A stretch of DNA of 64,000 bases from Canna indica (lineage: Eukaryota > Streptophyta > Magnoliopsida > Zingiberales > Cannaceae): the NCBI GenBank assembly GCA_034359265.1, contig CP136896.1, positions 6,169,501-6,233,500 on the forward strand, written 5' to 3'. Made by a program: the position numbers and the translations under genes. The notes beneath the pieces are model-generated. The model worked only from the letters and a program-made list of their open reading frames with translations. It did no database searches and was not told where the DNA came from. Below are positions 24,982-36,679 of this stretch, one piece after another; position 1 is the first letter of the stretch, and each line of letters begins with the position of its first letter.

Positions 24982-25316
24982 TTGCTAGGGTTCCTAAGTC
25001 GTCGAGATCGCAAAGTGAAAACATGAGAAAGCGTGGGGCGTATATCAACGATCGAAGGCTCGGGGAGACAAGGCGAGATCGGGGAGAGGAGCCGAGAGAC
25101 CCATGTTTAGTCGAGGGCGATGAGGTCTTTTTCACCTCAAAGTCCTTCACCTTATTTCAGTGTATCGAGAATTTTCTTGGTACACCAAAAGAGCCAAAAA
25201 TCTTGTCCCGAACAAGATTCAAAATCCTATCGCTCTCCATTTTTGCAAAACAAACGGGGACAATAGCTGAAATCCAATCTAGTCCCCCATTTTTTGACGA
25301 AACAAACGGGCCCTTA

Positions 25317-26039
25317 CTATCAGCTCTACTTTTACCATACATTATAACTTATAAAGATAATGTATCGTAATCCTCGTTCGTGGACGTGATAATAATTAGG
25401 TGAACCATGTGTCTTTTTTGTTAAAATTGTTGTTGCATGCTAGCTAGTAGGTGTATTTCGACTGTTTGTTTGATATTTTTTCCTCTCACTCAAAATTATA
25501 CCTTCTTTAAGCACTAGAAAAATCAAATAACAATAGTGCAACACATAACACTTGCTCATCCACATGGTTAGTTTGAGATTGTGTATGATTATTTCACATG
25601 AATGGAAGTAATGAATAGTGGCGAGTGACTACTAGTCGATAGTAAGTCCTAGAAGAGGGGCTACCTGCTGAGAAAAGTAGTTAGATTCGTTACAAAGGTC
25701 AAGCCCACCAAGGGATCCGATTCGACCCTATAACCTAAGTGCACCTCATAGATAGAGGGAATATCTATGTCACACGGAGAACCAGTCGCCACTAACTAGA
25801 GAAATGAGTGTATGATTGTCAACCATGCCAGAACAAATCGTCAAGAAAGGGAGAGAAGAAGCGTGTGATTCCCTGACCAAGCAAAGGGGGTTAGTTATGC
25901 ATAGAAGAAAGAAAGAAGAGAAACTATTTCTTCTCTTATGGCACGTTTGTTTCATAGGATAAGATTTTAGTCGGATAGGAATTCACCCAGATAAGAATAT
26001 TGTTATATAAGCTTATATCCTATCTAACATTTGTTGAAA
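25317..26039. other. Intergenic sequence with fragments of older repeats
   Basis: Positions 25,510-25,575 repeat a segment seen at 14,032-14,105 (CACTAGAAAAAT, then GCAACACATAA, then CCACATG). Around 25,940 a MITE-like terminus, GGCACGTTTGTTTCATAGG, is visible without a partner. No gene is recognised. Confidence 0.45.
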
Positions 26040-26301
26040 TCTCGAATAATTACCGAGGAGCTATCGACAAATCTTTTGTCTGTAGTTACCAATGAACTAT
26101 TGACATCTTTTCGATTAAAACCTTGGTCGATATTTATCGACAATATTTTTGGTCGATAAGCTGTCGATACCCATTTCGACCAAGGTTTTATCAACGCAAA
26201 TTTTAGCCTCAGAAACCAATCAAAATTTGGTCGATAAATCAATGTTACTAACAAACTTTCGACTCTAATGGTCGTCTGAAATCACTACATTTCTTATAGT
26301 G
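26040..26301. mobile_element. Right end of a CACTA transposon (truncated)
   Basis: The stretch ends TTTCTTATAGTG; read inward this is CACTATAAGAAA, a CACTA-type terminus. The subterminal region carries repeated GGTCGATAA and TTATCGACC motifs in both orientations (26,130-26,250), as in CACTA subterminal arrays. The left end is not present nearby. It abuts and probably truncated the gypsy LTR that starts at 26,302. Confidence 0.55.
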
Positions 26302-28531
26302 CCAAGGTGGAGGTAATGGAATTGAACTTAGATTGCCTGGGGCATGATGTGTCTATATTAATTGCAGGTGGAGGTGTTGATGCTGCAAGGCAATCTCGCG
26401 GGGATATTACTTATAATTGGTCGAGGCTAATCCCGAAAATAGCGGGCTTGTGATGGCATATCCTTCATGATAAGAAAGGACGTGGACGTCCTTGTATGGC
26501 CGGGTGGAGCCCCCGGGTGGAGCCATCTAGTCTGACTCGATTTTGGATTCAAGAGTGTAGGGTGTTGCTAGGTTTAATCCGACCGAACCCAATAGTGTTA
26601 GTCCAGTCCATAGCCCCCGAGCTCGGTCGAAGTCTCAAAAACTACGTGCCGAGCTCTAAGTAATACCGGCTTACGACCTCGATTGGCCGAAAAGATATCG
26701 GTTGGGTGTCACGTGCAGGGTGTGGGGCCTCTTACACGACTCTTCGTTATCCGGGCTAGATGTGATAATTATTCAGAAGAGGAAGGTGCTCTTCCAGATG
26801 CTTGCTACCTGTGTGGTAGATATAGTTTGATAGGAACGTAATTATGAGTAAAGATCCGGTAGATAGTTTCTGAGGTGTTTGAACGCCAACTGTGAATTGA
26901 TGCGACGTGATTTCGCCCATGAAGAAATGTAACTGTCCATCGGAGCAGCGATTTTTGTTTTGGGTCTATAAATAGCCCATCTACATGTTGTATATATTGG
27001 AAAGCATGGGGTGTGAGATTTCGAAGATTATCATCCCTCCGGGGGTCATTTTTGTCTTGTTGGCGAATGGTTTGCTGGTCGCCGTGGGTTTGTATGGTCG
27101 GGCTTAAAAATGAAGGCATGGGGTGGGATTCCGGCCATGAGTCTCTAGAGATGAGTTCTTCCATCTCCATAAAGTTTGTAGCCATCTCCTGGAACTCAAT
27201 CATGTTCCTTGGTTTCATTAAGGCGATATGATCAGCAAAATGGTCAGACTTCAGCCCATATTTGATGGAGTAGAGTTCGACTCGGGGGGTCAAGGTTTGG
27301 GATCTCTGTCGCTGTGGCTTGGAACCTTCGTACATAGTATCTTAAAGACTCATGTTTTGTAGTGGAGGGTATCCTCTGTTTTGTAGTATACCTAAGATGA
27401 GGAAAATCGATTGATGAAAGCACGGGAGAGTTTTGTGAAATAGTGTATAGATCCCGGTGGGGAGAGAAGCGAACCACATCAGAGCAATTTTCTCTAAGAA
27501 GGTTGGAAAAGCTCTACAAATGGCAAGACGATTGTTCTATTGAAGAGCATCATGGTCCTAAACATTGTCAAATGTATGGTAGGGTCGCTCATACCGTCGT
27601 AGGGTGTTAAAGTAGTCGGCAACTTGCACCTAGGTGGAAGGCTCGTTGCCATGATGTGCTCAGCGAAGAGTCCCGAGTCGATAGGGAGGGCAATTGCGAC
27701 TTCGATTGTCTTAGAATCTTTCTCTTTTCCTTGACGGGGTGTAGTGGAGATCTCATCTCAAAGGATCGAAAACCCATCTCCTTCTTTCCGAGCGATTGCT
27801 TTCTTCATGTTTTGAGCGGCGACGCTCGCGATCGATCGGGAGTTGTTCCCGGGACCGCATTAGCATCTCGACCTAGGCTGTTAACCGTTGGTTCTCCATT
27901 TCTAGATCGTTTATTCGACGTTGCGATGCTTCTAGGGGAAGGTTGGTTGATGTCGGAGCATCGCTCCTTACTATTTCAGTGTCACTAGGTTGCAGATGAT
28001 CATCATCGTCGAGGCATTGCCGTTGGCGTTCGGCAACGGTCACCTGGCTTCGGGTTCCAACCATTATGTGGGAGGTAAGCTTTACTCAGCCCCACGGTGG
28101 GCACCAAATATTCTTGCCTGAGGATCGAAATAGTACAATCTGGTTCGATATCTCTCGTGGTCAAGTGCAACTCCGGCGGGGGAGGGGGGGCTGTAAAAGA
28201 TACTCTGACGCTAAAGTTAGCAGGGCTCAAAGGTGGAGGTAGTTAAATTGGAACTTAGATTACCTGAGGCATGTCATGTCTGTATTTATTGCAAGTGGAG
28301 GTGATGACGATGCCCGACAATCTCGCGGGGATATTGCTCAGAATGGGTTGAGGCTGATCCCAAAAATAACGAGCTTGTGATGTCATGTCCCTCGTGATAA
28401 GGAATGACGTAGATCTCCTTGTATGACCGAGTGGAGCCCCTGGGCGGAGTCGTCTGGTCTGGCTCGGTTTGGGTTCAAGAGTGTAGGGCGCTGTTGGGTC
28501 TAATCCGACCGAGCCCAATACTACCAGTCTA

Positions 28532-28532
<1 letters not shown>
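26302..28532 (-). mobile_element. Ty3/gypsy retrotransposon remnant, gag only
   Basis: Two copies of one LTR lie at 26,302-27,000 (3' LTR, missing its last part) and 28,112-28,532 (5' LTR, missing its first part). Shared blocks include AATCTCGCGGGGATATT, AGGCTRATCCCRAAAATA and TCCGACCGARCCCAATA. On the minus strand the 5' LTR is followed by TTTGGTGCCCACCGTGGGGC, the segment next to the LTR in many plant gypsy elements. gag starts at 28,064. No protease, reverse transcriptase or integrase remains. A minus-strand TATA-like CTATTTATAGA lies near 26,969. The left side is cut by a CACTA end and the right side by a TA repeat. Confidence 0.8.
27000..28064 (-). pseudogene. Degenerate gypsy gag
   Basis: The start MVGTRSQVTVAERQRQ at 28,064 and a heptad-like IND-LEMENQRL stretch are typical gag N-termini. 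Further along are TTKHESLRYYVRRFQATATE (about 27,400), YGLKSDHFADHIALMKPRNM and FQEMATNFMEMEELI (27,150-27,270). These are the recognisable core of retrotransposon gag: an ESLRxYxxRF block, then a xxAxxFxxxEE block. Frame changes separate the blocks, so no intact protein is made. Confidence 0.75.

Positions 28533-28577
<45 letters not shown>
28532..28577. repeat. (TA)n microsatellite
   Basis: An uninterrupted TA dinucleotide run of about 46 bp marks the truncation point of the gypsy 5' LTR and lies directly before the next foldback element. Confidence 0.95.
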
Positions 28578-28580
<3 letters not shown>

Positions 28581-28588
28581 AAAATATA

Positions 28589-29191
28589 GGGTAAATTATA
28601 CGAAATCCCCCCTTGACTATAAGTCATGTGTGCAAGACCTACCTAAACTACCAAGTGTGCACAGAACCTCCCTCCACTACATTAGTCGTTCGAATAATCC
28701 CTCTTCATTAGCCCTCTCGTTAATAAGTTAATGTTTAAAATCATTTGTGCGCATAACCCCCCTTCGATACATGAAGAACTGAGTCAACGATCTTCCTCAA
28801 TATTTCTTTCCTCTTCCCCCTTCTTGGGAGGAGGAGGAGGAGGTGACGGGGGAGGTGGGCTCAAGGGGAAGGGCAAGGAGGAGGAGGCGACGACAACGGC
28901 AAAGGTGGGCTCTAGGGGAAGGGCAAGGTGGAGAAGGAGGAGGCGGCAGAGGTGGGCTATAGGGGAAGGAGGAGGAGAGTGCTGGCGGTGGAGGGGGGGG
29001 GGGGTCTGAGCACACTCGTATCAAGTATCATCTGCCACGTGACCTTATTTTGATGAAGGGCTAACAGATAGCTAATGAGGGGTTATTCGAACAACTAATG
29101 TAGTGGAGGGGAGGTTTTGTGCACACTTGGTAGTTTATGTATATTTTGAACACATGGACTATAGTCGAGGGGGGTTCCATATAATTTACCC
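28589..29191. mobile_element. Long-TIR foldback element A (Mutator-type)
   Basis: It starts GGGTAAATTATACG and ends with the inverted copy. The arms of about 150 bp carry CTACCAAGTGTGCAC, CCACTACATTAG and GACTATA motifs. Flanking 9-mers TAAAATATA and GAAAATATA match at 8 of 9 positions. The centre (28,800-29,000) is strongly purine-skewed, with GGAGGAGGAGG runs and a run of 13 G at about 28,991. There is no coding evidence. Confidence 0.8.
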
Positions 29192-29231
29192 GAAAATATA
29201 TTATATTTTTAGATATATGTTAAAATATTAA

Positions 29232-29916
29232 GGGTAAATTGCACAGAACCCCCCTCGACTATAGTCGATGTGCGCAAAGACTACCTAAACTACCAAGTGT
29301 GCACGGAACCCCCATCGACTACACTTTTTGTTCAAATAACCCTTCTCCGTTAGCCCATCCGTTAGTAACTTAACGGTAAAACTCCCACGTGCGCAGAACC
29401 CCCCTCCCCAGTGCCACATGGCAATAATTTTCACCATCTATCTCATCCGACGATCATCACTTCTTTTTCTACCTACACTCCTCCCCTTGCCCTAGCCTCC
29501 GCCGCTACCGCCGGAGGAGGAGAAGGAGGTCGTCGATGACCACCTCCTCAAGAATCCTCCCCCTTTGGAAGAAGAGGAGGAGGAGAATGAGGAGCGATGA
29601 CCTCCTCCTCCGACGATCTCCTCCGGCGGCGATGGAGCCTAGGGCAAAGGGATGAGTTTAAGTAGGTGAGGGATGGATAGAAGAATAAGTGATGATCGTC
29701 GGATGAGATGGAGGGTGTATATTGCTGCCACGTGGCACTGGGGGAGAGGGATTATACGCACGTGAGAGTTTTATTGTTAAGTTACTAATAGACGGGCTAA
29801 CGTAGAGGATTATTTGAACAAAAAGTGTAGTTGAGGAGAATTTCGTGCACACTTGGTAGTTTAGGTAGTCTTTGCGCACATCGACTATAGTCGAGGGGGT
29901 TCCGTGCAATTTACTC
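29232..29916. mobile_element. Long-TIR foldback element B, related to A
   Basis: The ends GGGTAAATTGCACAG and the matching inverted end form arms of about 185 bp. The arms share CTACCAAGTGTGCAC, GACTATAGTCGA and GTTACTAACTTAACGG-like motifs with element A. The 9-bp TSD AAATATTAA is perfect (29223-29231 and 29917-29925). The centre carries GGAGGAGGAG and CTCCTCC blocks. The two related elements lie only 40 bp apart in the same AT-rich stretch. Confidence 0.88.
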
Positions 29917-29925
29917 AAATATTAA

Positions 29926-30490
29926 TTTATAGACAAAATATAATTTTTATTATATATATATACTAATATATATTAATTTATAAAAAAAAGTATATAGATT
30001 ATTAAATGGGTACTCTTCTGGGAGTACTTATGTCAACCACATATGTTATCTAAAATTAATTTAAATTAAACATTTGTTTTACTTATTAGGCCATGCATTA
30101 ACAATATCAAAGTTCATCGTATATTAGAATAATAAATTATTATTATTTTAGAATAATTGACCTGTTGCTTTACTTTTTCTTTTATTACTTATTTGTTCAT
30201 TTCCTCTCGTCCTGGCACCTGCCTCCTTCCGTTACCGCGGCGCCCTCGTCCCTTCTACTTCTCCGCACGAACTCTGTAAGATCAATTAGGGCTTCACGCG
30301 CGGTCACCTCGTCATAGTAGGAATCGGATCCCTTTACTGTACTGAGCTGCTCGGGAACCGATCTAGATCGCCGCAGCTCCGAGTCGTCCTATTCCAAGAA
30401 AGAGGCGGTGTTTGTGGTGGTGCTTGGTGATGGTTGTGTTTCGATTCCTCCGAGCTTCCTTGCCGATGTTTGAGGAGTTGATCTGAGGAG
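29926..30490 (+). promoter_or_regulatory. Promoter and leader of the CASP-like gene
   Basis: AT-rich to about 30,190, then a C/T-rich leader (CTCGTCC, CCTTCTACTTCTCCGC) and a GC-rich stretch up to the start codon at 30,491. This change in composition is typical of a transcription start region. A TATATATATA tract at about 29,955 lies too far upstream to be a confident TATA box. Confidence 0.4.
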
Positions 30491-33400
30491 ATGTTTATGA
30501 GCCGGCCGGCGGTGCATCCCGTGGAGGCGCCGCCCGTAACGGATGCGGCTGATAACCCGCCCAGGGTGAGGATGAAGGACGTCCAGGGCATGCCTGGGAC
30601 GCATGGAGGCCTCGCTCTGCGTCTCCTACAATTCGCGTTCGCCGTCGCCGCGCTCGGCATAATGGTCTCAGCTGACGATTTCACCACCGTCACCGCCTTC
30701 CGGTAACTCTGGGTTTGCCATTTATTTCTTATTTTTCGTAATCAGTCCTAAAAATCATTTCTTCATCTAATATCTTTTTATGGAAAATACAATACTTGTA
30801 TAACCTTCTTATTGTCTAAATTTGTGTTGAATCTAAAATTTGCATTTACCTCCGTTGGATCTATTGACAAACATATTAAACTTATCAGAAGAGAAATTGA
30901 TCTAAGATAAACTTTACTTTCCTAAAATCTAAAGAAATTTGGTAGCGCTGGTGAACCACTCATGTGTGATTAATTTGAGCAAGCAAAAGCACGCAATCAA
31001 AGCTACTGTTTCGTAGAAGCAATAGACATCTCTTAATTAATGGACACGCGGCTAAGAGATAGCCAGATAGGTAATGTTAAAAGATAAGCAAGTTTGCACA
31101 CCGATGACCCACATACGTCTTACAGAAATGCCATAATCTCGCTAATAATACTCAGTGCAAACAGTTAATATGTTTAAGAGATTAATTAAATATTTTTTTA
31201 AAAATAAAAATAACTTTATTACTCTTCAATCTTCCCACTTGATATGTTTGGTTGTTTGCGCAGGTCACCATTATTGCAACATTCAGAAATAGGAGATGTT
31301 TTACTGTCACTATGGCAAAAGGAGTGACATTAGCAGGGACATGAATCACATAACTAATATTGATTATGAAAGAATCGGTAATAAGCCACAATAAACAATG
31401 TTTAGAAATAGAATCGGTAACACTATTAGTGCATGAACACAGAACATATGTGGAAATAGAAATATTCTGATTGGAGAACAAATATGGAAACAGAACATAT
31501 ATGGAACACAGACCATATGCATTTTAGTATTCAACAAATGATTGGAGCTTGCATACCACCTCCTGGTTAGCTCAAAGCTCAAAATCCTCAATGATGATTC
31601 AGTCATACTATTAACTTAGGTAAGATATTCTGATGGCGGTAAATTATTCTTAAACATGGTAGATCTGCATTTATGATTTGATGTCTATCTCTGGTCTTTC
31701 CATGTATACTATAACCATAACCTTGAACTCCTCATGATGATTAAGTCATGATTACTCCTATAATTTGGCGGGTTGGCAGATTAACCCAAGTTTAAGCCTC
31801 ATATATTAAGCAAAGCAGCATATATGAGTTGGACCATATTCAACTTAAAATCTTTAGGTGTTGTTTGGTTAGCAAAAACTATTTTCTGATTTGGTTTTAG
31901 TGAAACTGAAAACTTGATTTTAAAAACTTGGTTTTAAAAACTTGGTTTTGGTTTTTAGTTTTTAGTTTTCTGGAAACACGTTTTGTTAATGAAAACAACA
32001 TAAGTTTTAGTTGGTTGAAACCAGTGAATATTTAGTTGGTTATAAAAAATAATATTAATTTTCCTTAAATAGTTTTAGTAGTAATTTAATTTTTGATTAA
32101 ATAGTAAACTAATTCATATAAAACAATTCATAAAACTTAATATGATTGTAGAAGAAAGTCACATATAGTATTTGTAGTTAGTTTACAAAATTAACTGTTT
32201 GCTGATATGGTTATAAAATATTAGTAAGATTTAATTAATTAAGTTATTGTTAATTTAAGATTTTTTCAATTAGATATAAAATTAATTTTGATTAAATTAT
32301 AAATAAATTGTTTTTAAGAAAATTGAGTTATTTTAAAATTTTGGTTTGAGTCAAGTAGATCTAAATTGGTTTGGTTAATTTGTCAATTTAAGATAATAGT
32401 TTGAGTTGAAAATGATGATTTTTATTTTTATTTTTATAAATTAGATGTAATTTGATTTATTTTTAAATTAATTGATTTTATAAAAAATATTTATAATTAT
32501 AAAGTTGCCACTGCATTTTGATAACGAAATTGATAATTTCGAAACCTCATAAAACAACCTTATGGCGTTTTCATTTTTATTAAGAAAACTAGTTTCGTTG
32601 AAATTTGTTTTCATTCTGGTTTCGATTCAGTTTCATCAAAACGTTTAACCAAACACGTTTTCGTAAGTAGTTTTGATTTATGTGAAATTGAAATCATGAA
32701 AACAGACTTGGTTTCGCTAACCAAACAGGAAGTTGTTTAGGTTGTAGGCTGATACCAAGATATGTTGCTTCACCCTTTCAATATTTTCCCATGGGAGATT
32801 ATTAATCTTATTCCACAACTAATTCAACATCATATATGAAATATACTCAAAGTATCTTGCCCTAGTTTCATGTTTGAATATATTATCTTCTTCGAGAGGC
32901 TTCTCATCTAGATAGCGGACGACGACACTCATCTAGGCTTACACCCAAGGAATTTTCATCTTTAGACAAACCCTTGAACTTGACTCAAACTTGAATTGAT
33001 GGGAGATTAATCTAAGTTCCACACACATATAATAAGCCAACTAGCCATAAAAGTATTGGACCCAATCCAACTTAAAAGCTTAAGCTGTTTAGGCTGTGGA
33101 CGACTACTGGTATATGTTGCTTTACCCTCTCAATATTTTCTCACGTGGGACTATTAATTTTATCCCACAACTAATTCAATATCACAATGTAATATACTCA
33201 ACATGGTGTCTATCTTTGATCCTTCAAAGTTTACCATAACCATGTTTGTCTTGTTAATTACAACGTACATACACCTGAAAAATGTTATGTACCATTGCCT
33301 ATCTTATGTCCATGTTCATATCCATAGAGTTTATGACACGAATTTGGGGTAATTCAAATAGAAACATATTAGAATGTAAAATCATAACCTCATTTGTCTA

Positions 33401-36400
33401 ACATTTTATTTAAATCGTGGTTTGTTGGGGCTTATATTGGCAAGATGGCAGTTGGACAGGTATAGAGTTCCATAGTTAAGAGTTTAGCTTCTTTATTAAC
33501 AAATATGAAATTATGAACTGGTCATCAAATTGCCACTATGCACACATTGGATGACGAGCATGTTTTTAATATCTATCATACACGTACAATAGTAACTGAG
33601 TCTCTACTCGCTTTAGATGCTGCTATGATTTCTTGTTAGCAATTTCTATAATGCCAGTAATTTTCTTAAACTTTTGGTGCTATTGGTTTCTTTACGAATT
33701 ACGAGTGGCAGTTTTAAATTACCTTGCATGCTTTTTAGAAGTTCTGTAAATCTATGCATATTATACCTTAGGATGTAGATTTACAACAATATATATGGAC
33801 TAATCCTCATGTCCGTGCTAAGTTGTGAAATGCTTTTCAGAGATTTAGCATGTTGATGCATTCTCGTCATGTTGAGTTTGTGTCTATGCATTGTTATTGT
33901 CATATTTGAACATCCACCTTGCATATCATGCTTCTTCAAAATATTTGCACAGAAAAGAACATTTTATTCATATATTGATTAAGAACAGGATCCTCTTTTT
34001 TGGGAAGAATCTCTAGTAGGTAAGTTTAGTATTTGGAATGTTGCTAGTGTATACTGGTAGTCTCCTTGCGATTTAGGCCTCTAGACTCCAGCAAAAGGTC
34101 TTATTAGTTCAAACTTGGTATTCTCTGTATGTTCTAGCTCGTTCTGTCTTGGTTTTTGAATATTATCGTCTTTTTCAGCAGTTTGAGAAGTTTATGCTGC
34201 TAGTACATTCCAGTGGCTGACTTATCACTAAGTTTCTCTAACATAAATGTAGACATTTTTAACCTATGTTCAAAAGTATGTTTTGGATCTATGGGCTTCA
34301 TGCTTACAATGTCTATGGAGAGAACTAGTTTTATCCATCATTTCTATTGGTTAGCTTTATTTTCTTCTGAGGTCTGTACTCTGTAATATGTATGTAGCAT
34401 GTGGATGCAATTATTTATAAGCATAGACATGTTAGATTATTTTCAGCAGATTTGGTTGTGGTTCTGCTTCCTATAACTTAGCACATTTGTTATGTTGTCA
34501 ATCGTGTTAACAGGATTAGAATTATAACATCAGTGATGCTTTTTCATTGTCCATTTGACCTATGGGATCCTAACAGACTGTTGCTTGTTCCTGCAAATGA
34601 TGTTTGTTTTTATCATTTCTCTGGTTCACTGATCACACATAGACAAGAAATATATTACATTATTTGGTTAGCATAAGAAATGGAATAGAAAGTAAAATGA
34701 CCAAAATATCCTTTTTAACAATATTAAATATACTTACTCAAAATAATATTTTGTATGATAATTTATTATAACTAATAACAACATAGTAAAAAATTGGATA
34801 AGTGTAAAATATTTTTAAAAAATATTTGTTGGATTATGTAAAATACAATAAATATTATATAGAATAGTTTTATTATAAAAATATATGGAATGTAATTTAT
34901 GTGAACTTCTATGGGCAGCAAAGGTTCCTCATGTTGAGAAGGGAGTACTAGTCCTAATTTATTTCGGGACCCCCCACTTATTCCTTTTTCTTTTTTAACC
35001 AAACAAGAGAATAGATAGATAGGGATTGAAAATACTATTCTATTCCCCATCTATTCCCTTCAAATAGGCCTGGAAAGTTTGAGAGTCTGGGACAAAGATC
35101 TTTTTTTAACAATAAGGAGTATTAGAAATTAAAATGGCTTCTGTTTGAGTGTTTGTTGACCGTTTTCATTTTAGTAACTTGTAGTCCTGTACATTATTAA
35201 ATCTATAACCGAAAATGGTGGTTTCTGAACCAAAAGGGTGTATTGAAAAGTTTCAGATGCTGCTTATGCTAAGCTGGTAAGTGAAGTTCTATAAAAGGCC
35301 TACTGAGTGTTAAGGCTTTGAAGGGGAGCTATGAAGTGTTATCTGCAAAATTTGGTGTTTAAAGACAGTAAAATTGACACGACTACTTTCATTATTCACA
35401 CTCATTACATAAAAAACCACATGGATATGTTCTGCACTTGATCATACTCTTCAGTCTTCAGAAAGAAAGATTTAAAAAAGTGATCACTTTCAAGTTAATT
35501 ACTGGTGGGTTATAGCTTTTTGGGCAGGCTACTTACATCGTTGTCCTTGAATAATCAATCCAGTGGGGACTTATATATTCTTTGCTAAATAGATGGATAC
35601 CTGGATGGTGCTCGTTGTATCTACAACTCTTCCATTCTGACTAATTGAGTAATTGAGTAATTGACTAAAAAGATAGTGGCATTTGAAAAGTCCAATACGA
35701 AGAAGATGATTGCATTACATATTGGTGTTTACCTAAAAACTTCAAACTTATCAGAACTCTTTAGTTTTGCCTGCTTGTTGTGAATTTGTTATGCTGCTTT
35801 AAGATTGTTAGCATGTATACTAAATTCTTTATTCTTTGAAATATGTAACTTTTTTCTATATTGTGCAGCTATTTTATTGCAGCAGCTATATTACAGGGCT
35901 TGTGGAGTATCTCATTAGCCTTTCTCGATATATATGCTATTCTAGTAAAACGTTCATTGCAAAATACTCGAGTTCTCTGTGTCTTTACTATCGGTGATGG
36001 GGTAAGCCACTTGCTCAATACGTCATGGATGACTGTTTCATATTTCCGTTCTAAACGAGTTTAGTGGCTCTTCACATGCCAATTGCACCTCAATAAATGC
36101 CATATGCTTCGCAGTTTACACACCAAATTAAGCATAGTTTGCACCAGATTATGTTTGTGACCATATATCTGTGAATTCCCTTATCAATAAACTCAATTAT
36201 GGTAAGAGTCAGACAAATGGCCTTGTTGTGAATTGAGGGATCCAAAGGGGAAGGGAAGGGGGGAGTTCATTAACTCTTGTTTGGGACTCATCTTAGATTA
36301 TGTGGAGGGATTAGTAGGGTAAGGTTTCCTCCATTCCTCTTGCATTGTGTGTTTCTGAATTATCTCAAAATTCCTTTTCCCTTCCCCTCCTTTCCCCTCT

Positions 36401-36679
36401 TTCCCATTACATGTTTCCAAAAAAATCTGAGCCAGTGGATAGCGCTTGATTTTGTTGTGGTGGATAATATATTGATTTCTCATGCAGATCACATCGACGC
36501 TGACATTTGCAGCTGCTTGTGCATCATCAGGCATTACGGTACTGATTGGTAATGATCTGAACTTATGCAAAAGTAATCATTGCACAACCTTTGAGAATGC
36601 CACAGCAATGGCCTTCATCAGTTGGTTTGCAGTCTCCCCATCATTCCTCCTCAACTTCTGGTCAGTGGCATCGAAATGA
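30491..36679 (+). CDS. CASP-like protein, family 5 (four-helix membrane protein)
   Basis: Exons 30491-30702, 35869-36001 and 36488-36679 join in frame to 178 codons plus TGA, with GT-AG introns of 5,166 and 486 bp. The N-terminus is proline-rich and cytosolic. Helices are near residues 41-61 ([20 protein letters not shown]), 72-94 ([20 protein letters not shown]), 104-134 and 153-175. The block [20 protein letters not shown] fits CASP-like 5, in which GDW(V/I)[12 protein letters not shown] is usual; here W is replaced by G at residue 115. Two cysteines (142 and 147, in NLCKSNHC) lie in the last extracellular loop. CASP relatives form plasma-membrane scaffolds that organise local wall deposition; the role of family 5 is less defined. 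Intron 1 hosts two MITE-like elements and a duplicated repeat. Confidence 0.92.
31858..32735. mobile_element. MITE-like element in intron 1 of the CASP-like gene
   Basis: The left end GTTTGGTTAGCAAAA and the right end, read inward as GTTTGGTTAGCGAAACC, are inverted. The interior is very AT-rich and has many GGTTTTRGT and AAACC motifs. The flanking sequence is interrupted relative to a second copy of the same repeat (33,050-33,120), which supports an insertion. The target duplication is not clear, so the superfamily is left open. Confidence 0.65.
32736..33205. repeat. Duplicated intronic repeat, two copies about 330 bp apart
   Basis: The copy at 32,736-32,870 has TGTTTAGGTTGTAGGCTGAT, ATATGTTGCTTCACCC and CCACAACTAATTCAA. 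It recurs at 33,078-33,200 as TGTTTAGGCTGTGGACGACT, ATATGTTGCTTTACCC and CCACAACTAATTCAA. The first copy's left half lies at 31,770-31,857, beyond the inserted MITE. The repeat unit resembles a short LTR or TRIM remnant, but no primer site is seen. Confidence 0.65.
33210..34660. other. Intron 1 sequence of the CASP-like gene, no feature
   Basis: Ordinary AT-rich intron sequence. I found no coding motif, RNA gene or paired repeat. Confidence 0.5.
34662..35005. mobile_element. Small MITE-like element in intron 1 of the CASP-like gene
   Basis: The left end TTTGGTTAGCATAAGAAATG and the right end, read inward as TTTGGTTAAAAAAGAAAAAG, are diverged inverted repeats. Both continue into GGAATA. The interior is AT-rich and lacks genes. 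Limits are approximate and no target duplication was established. Confidence 0.45.

Larger units (their letters stand above)
15697..25313. mobile_element. PIF/Harbinger-like outer element, split by a Mutator element
   Basis: The left end reads GGGCTCGTTTGGTTTG, and the right end read inward is GGGCCCGTTTGTTTCG. A TTA trinucleotide flanks both (15694-15696 and 25314-25316), the TSD size and sequence typical of PIF/Harbinger elements. A further shared block, TTTGTTTCGTCAAAAA, lies near both ends. Removing the Mutator insertion (15899-23542) and one copy of its TSD leaves about 2.0 kb. No PIF transposase is visible, so the element would be non-autonomous. Its right part carries a degraded ferredoxin-like gene fragment (24.67-24.98 kb). 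The pairing of the two ends is an inference from short terminal repeats. Confidence 0.55.

Noticed and set aside
26960..26980. Plus-strand TATA box (TCTATAAATAGCCC) as a plus-strand LTR promoter
   Set aside because: gag, the primer-site region and LTR order all show the element is on the minus strand, where the same site reads CTATTTATAGA.
28731..29024. Glycine/arginine or proline-rich proteins at 28.8-29.0 kb
   Set aside because: They are products of the purine-skewed centre of foldback element A.
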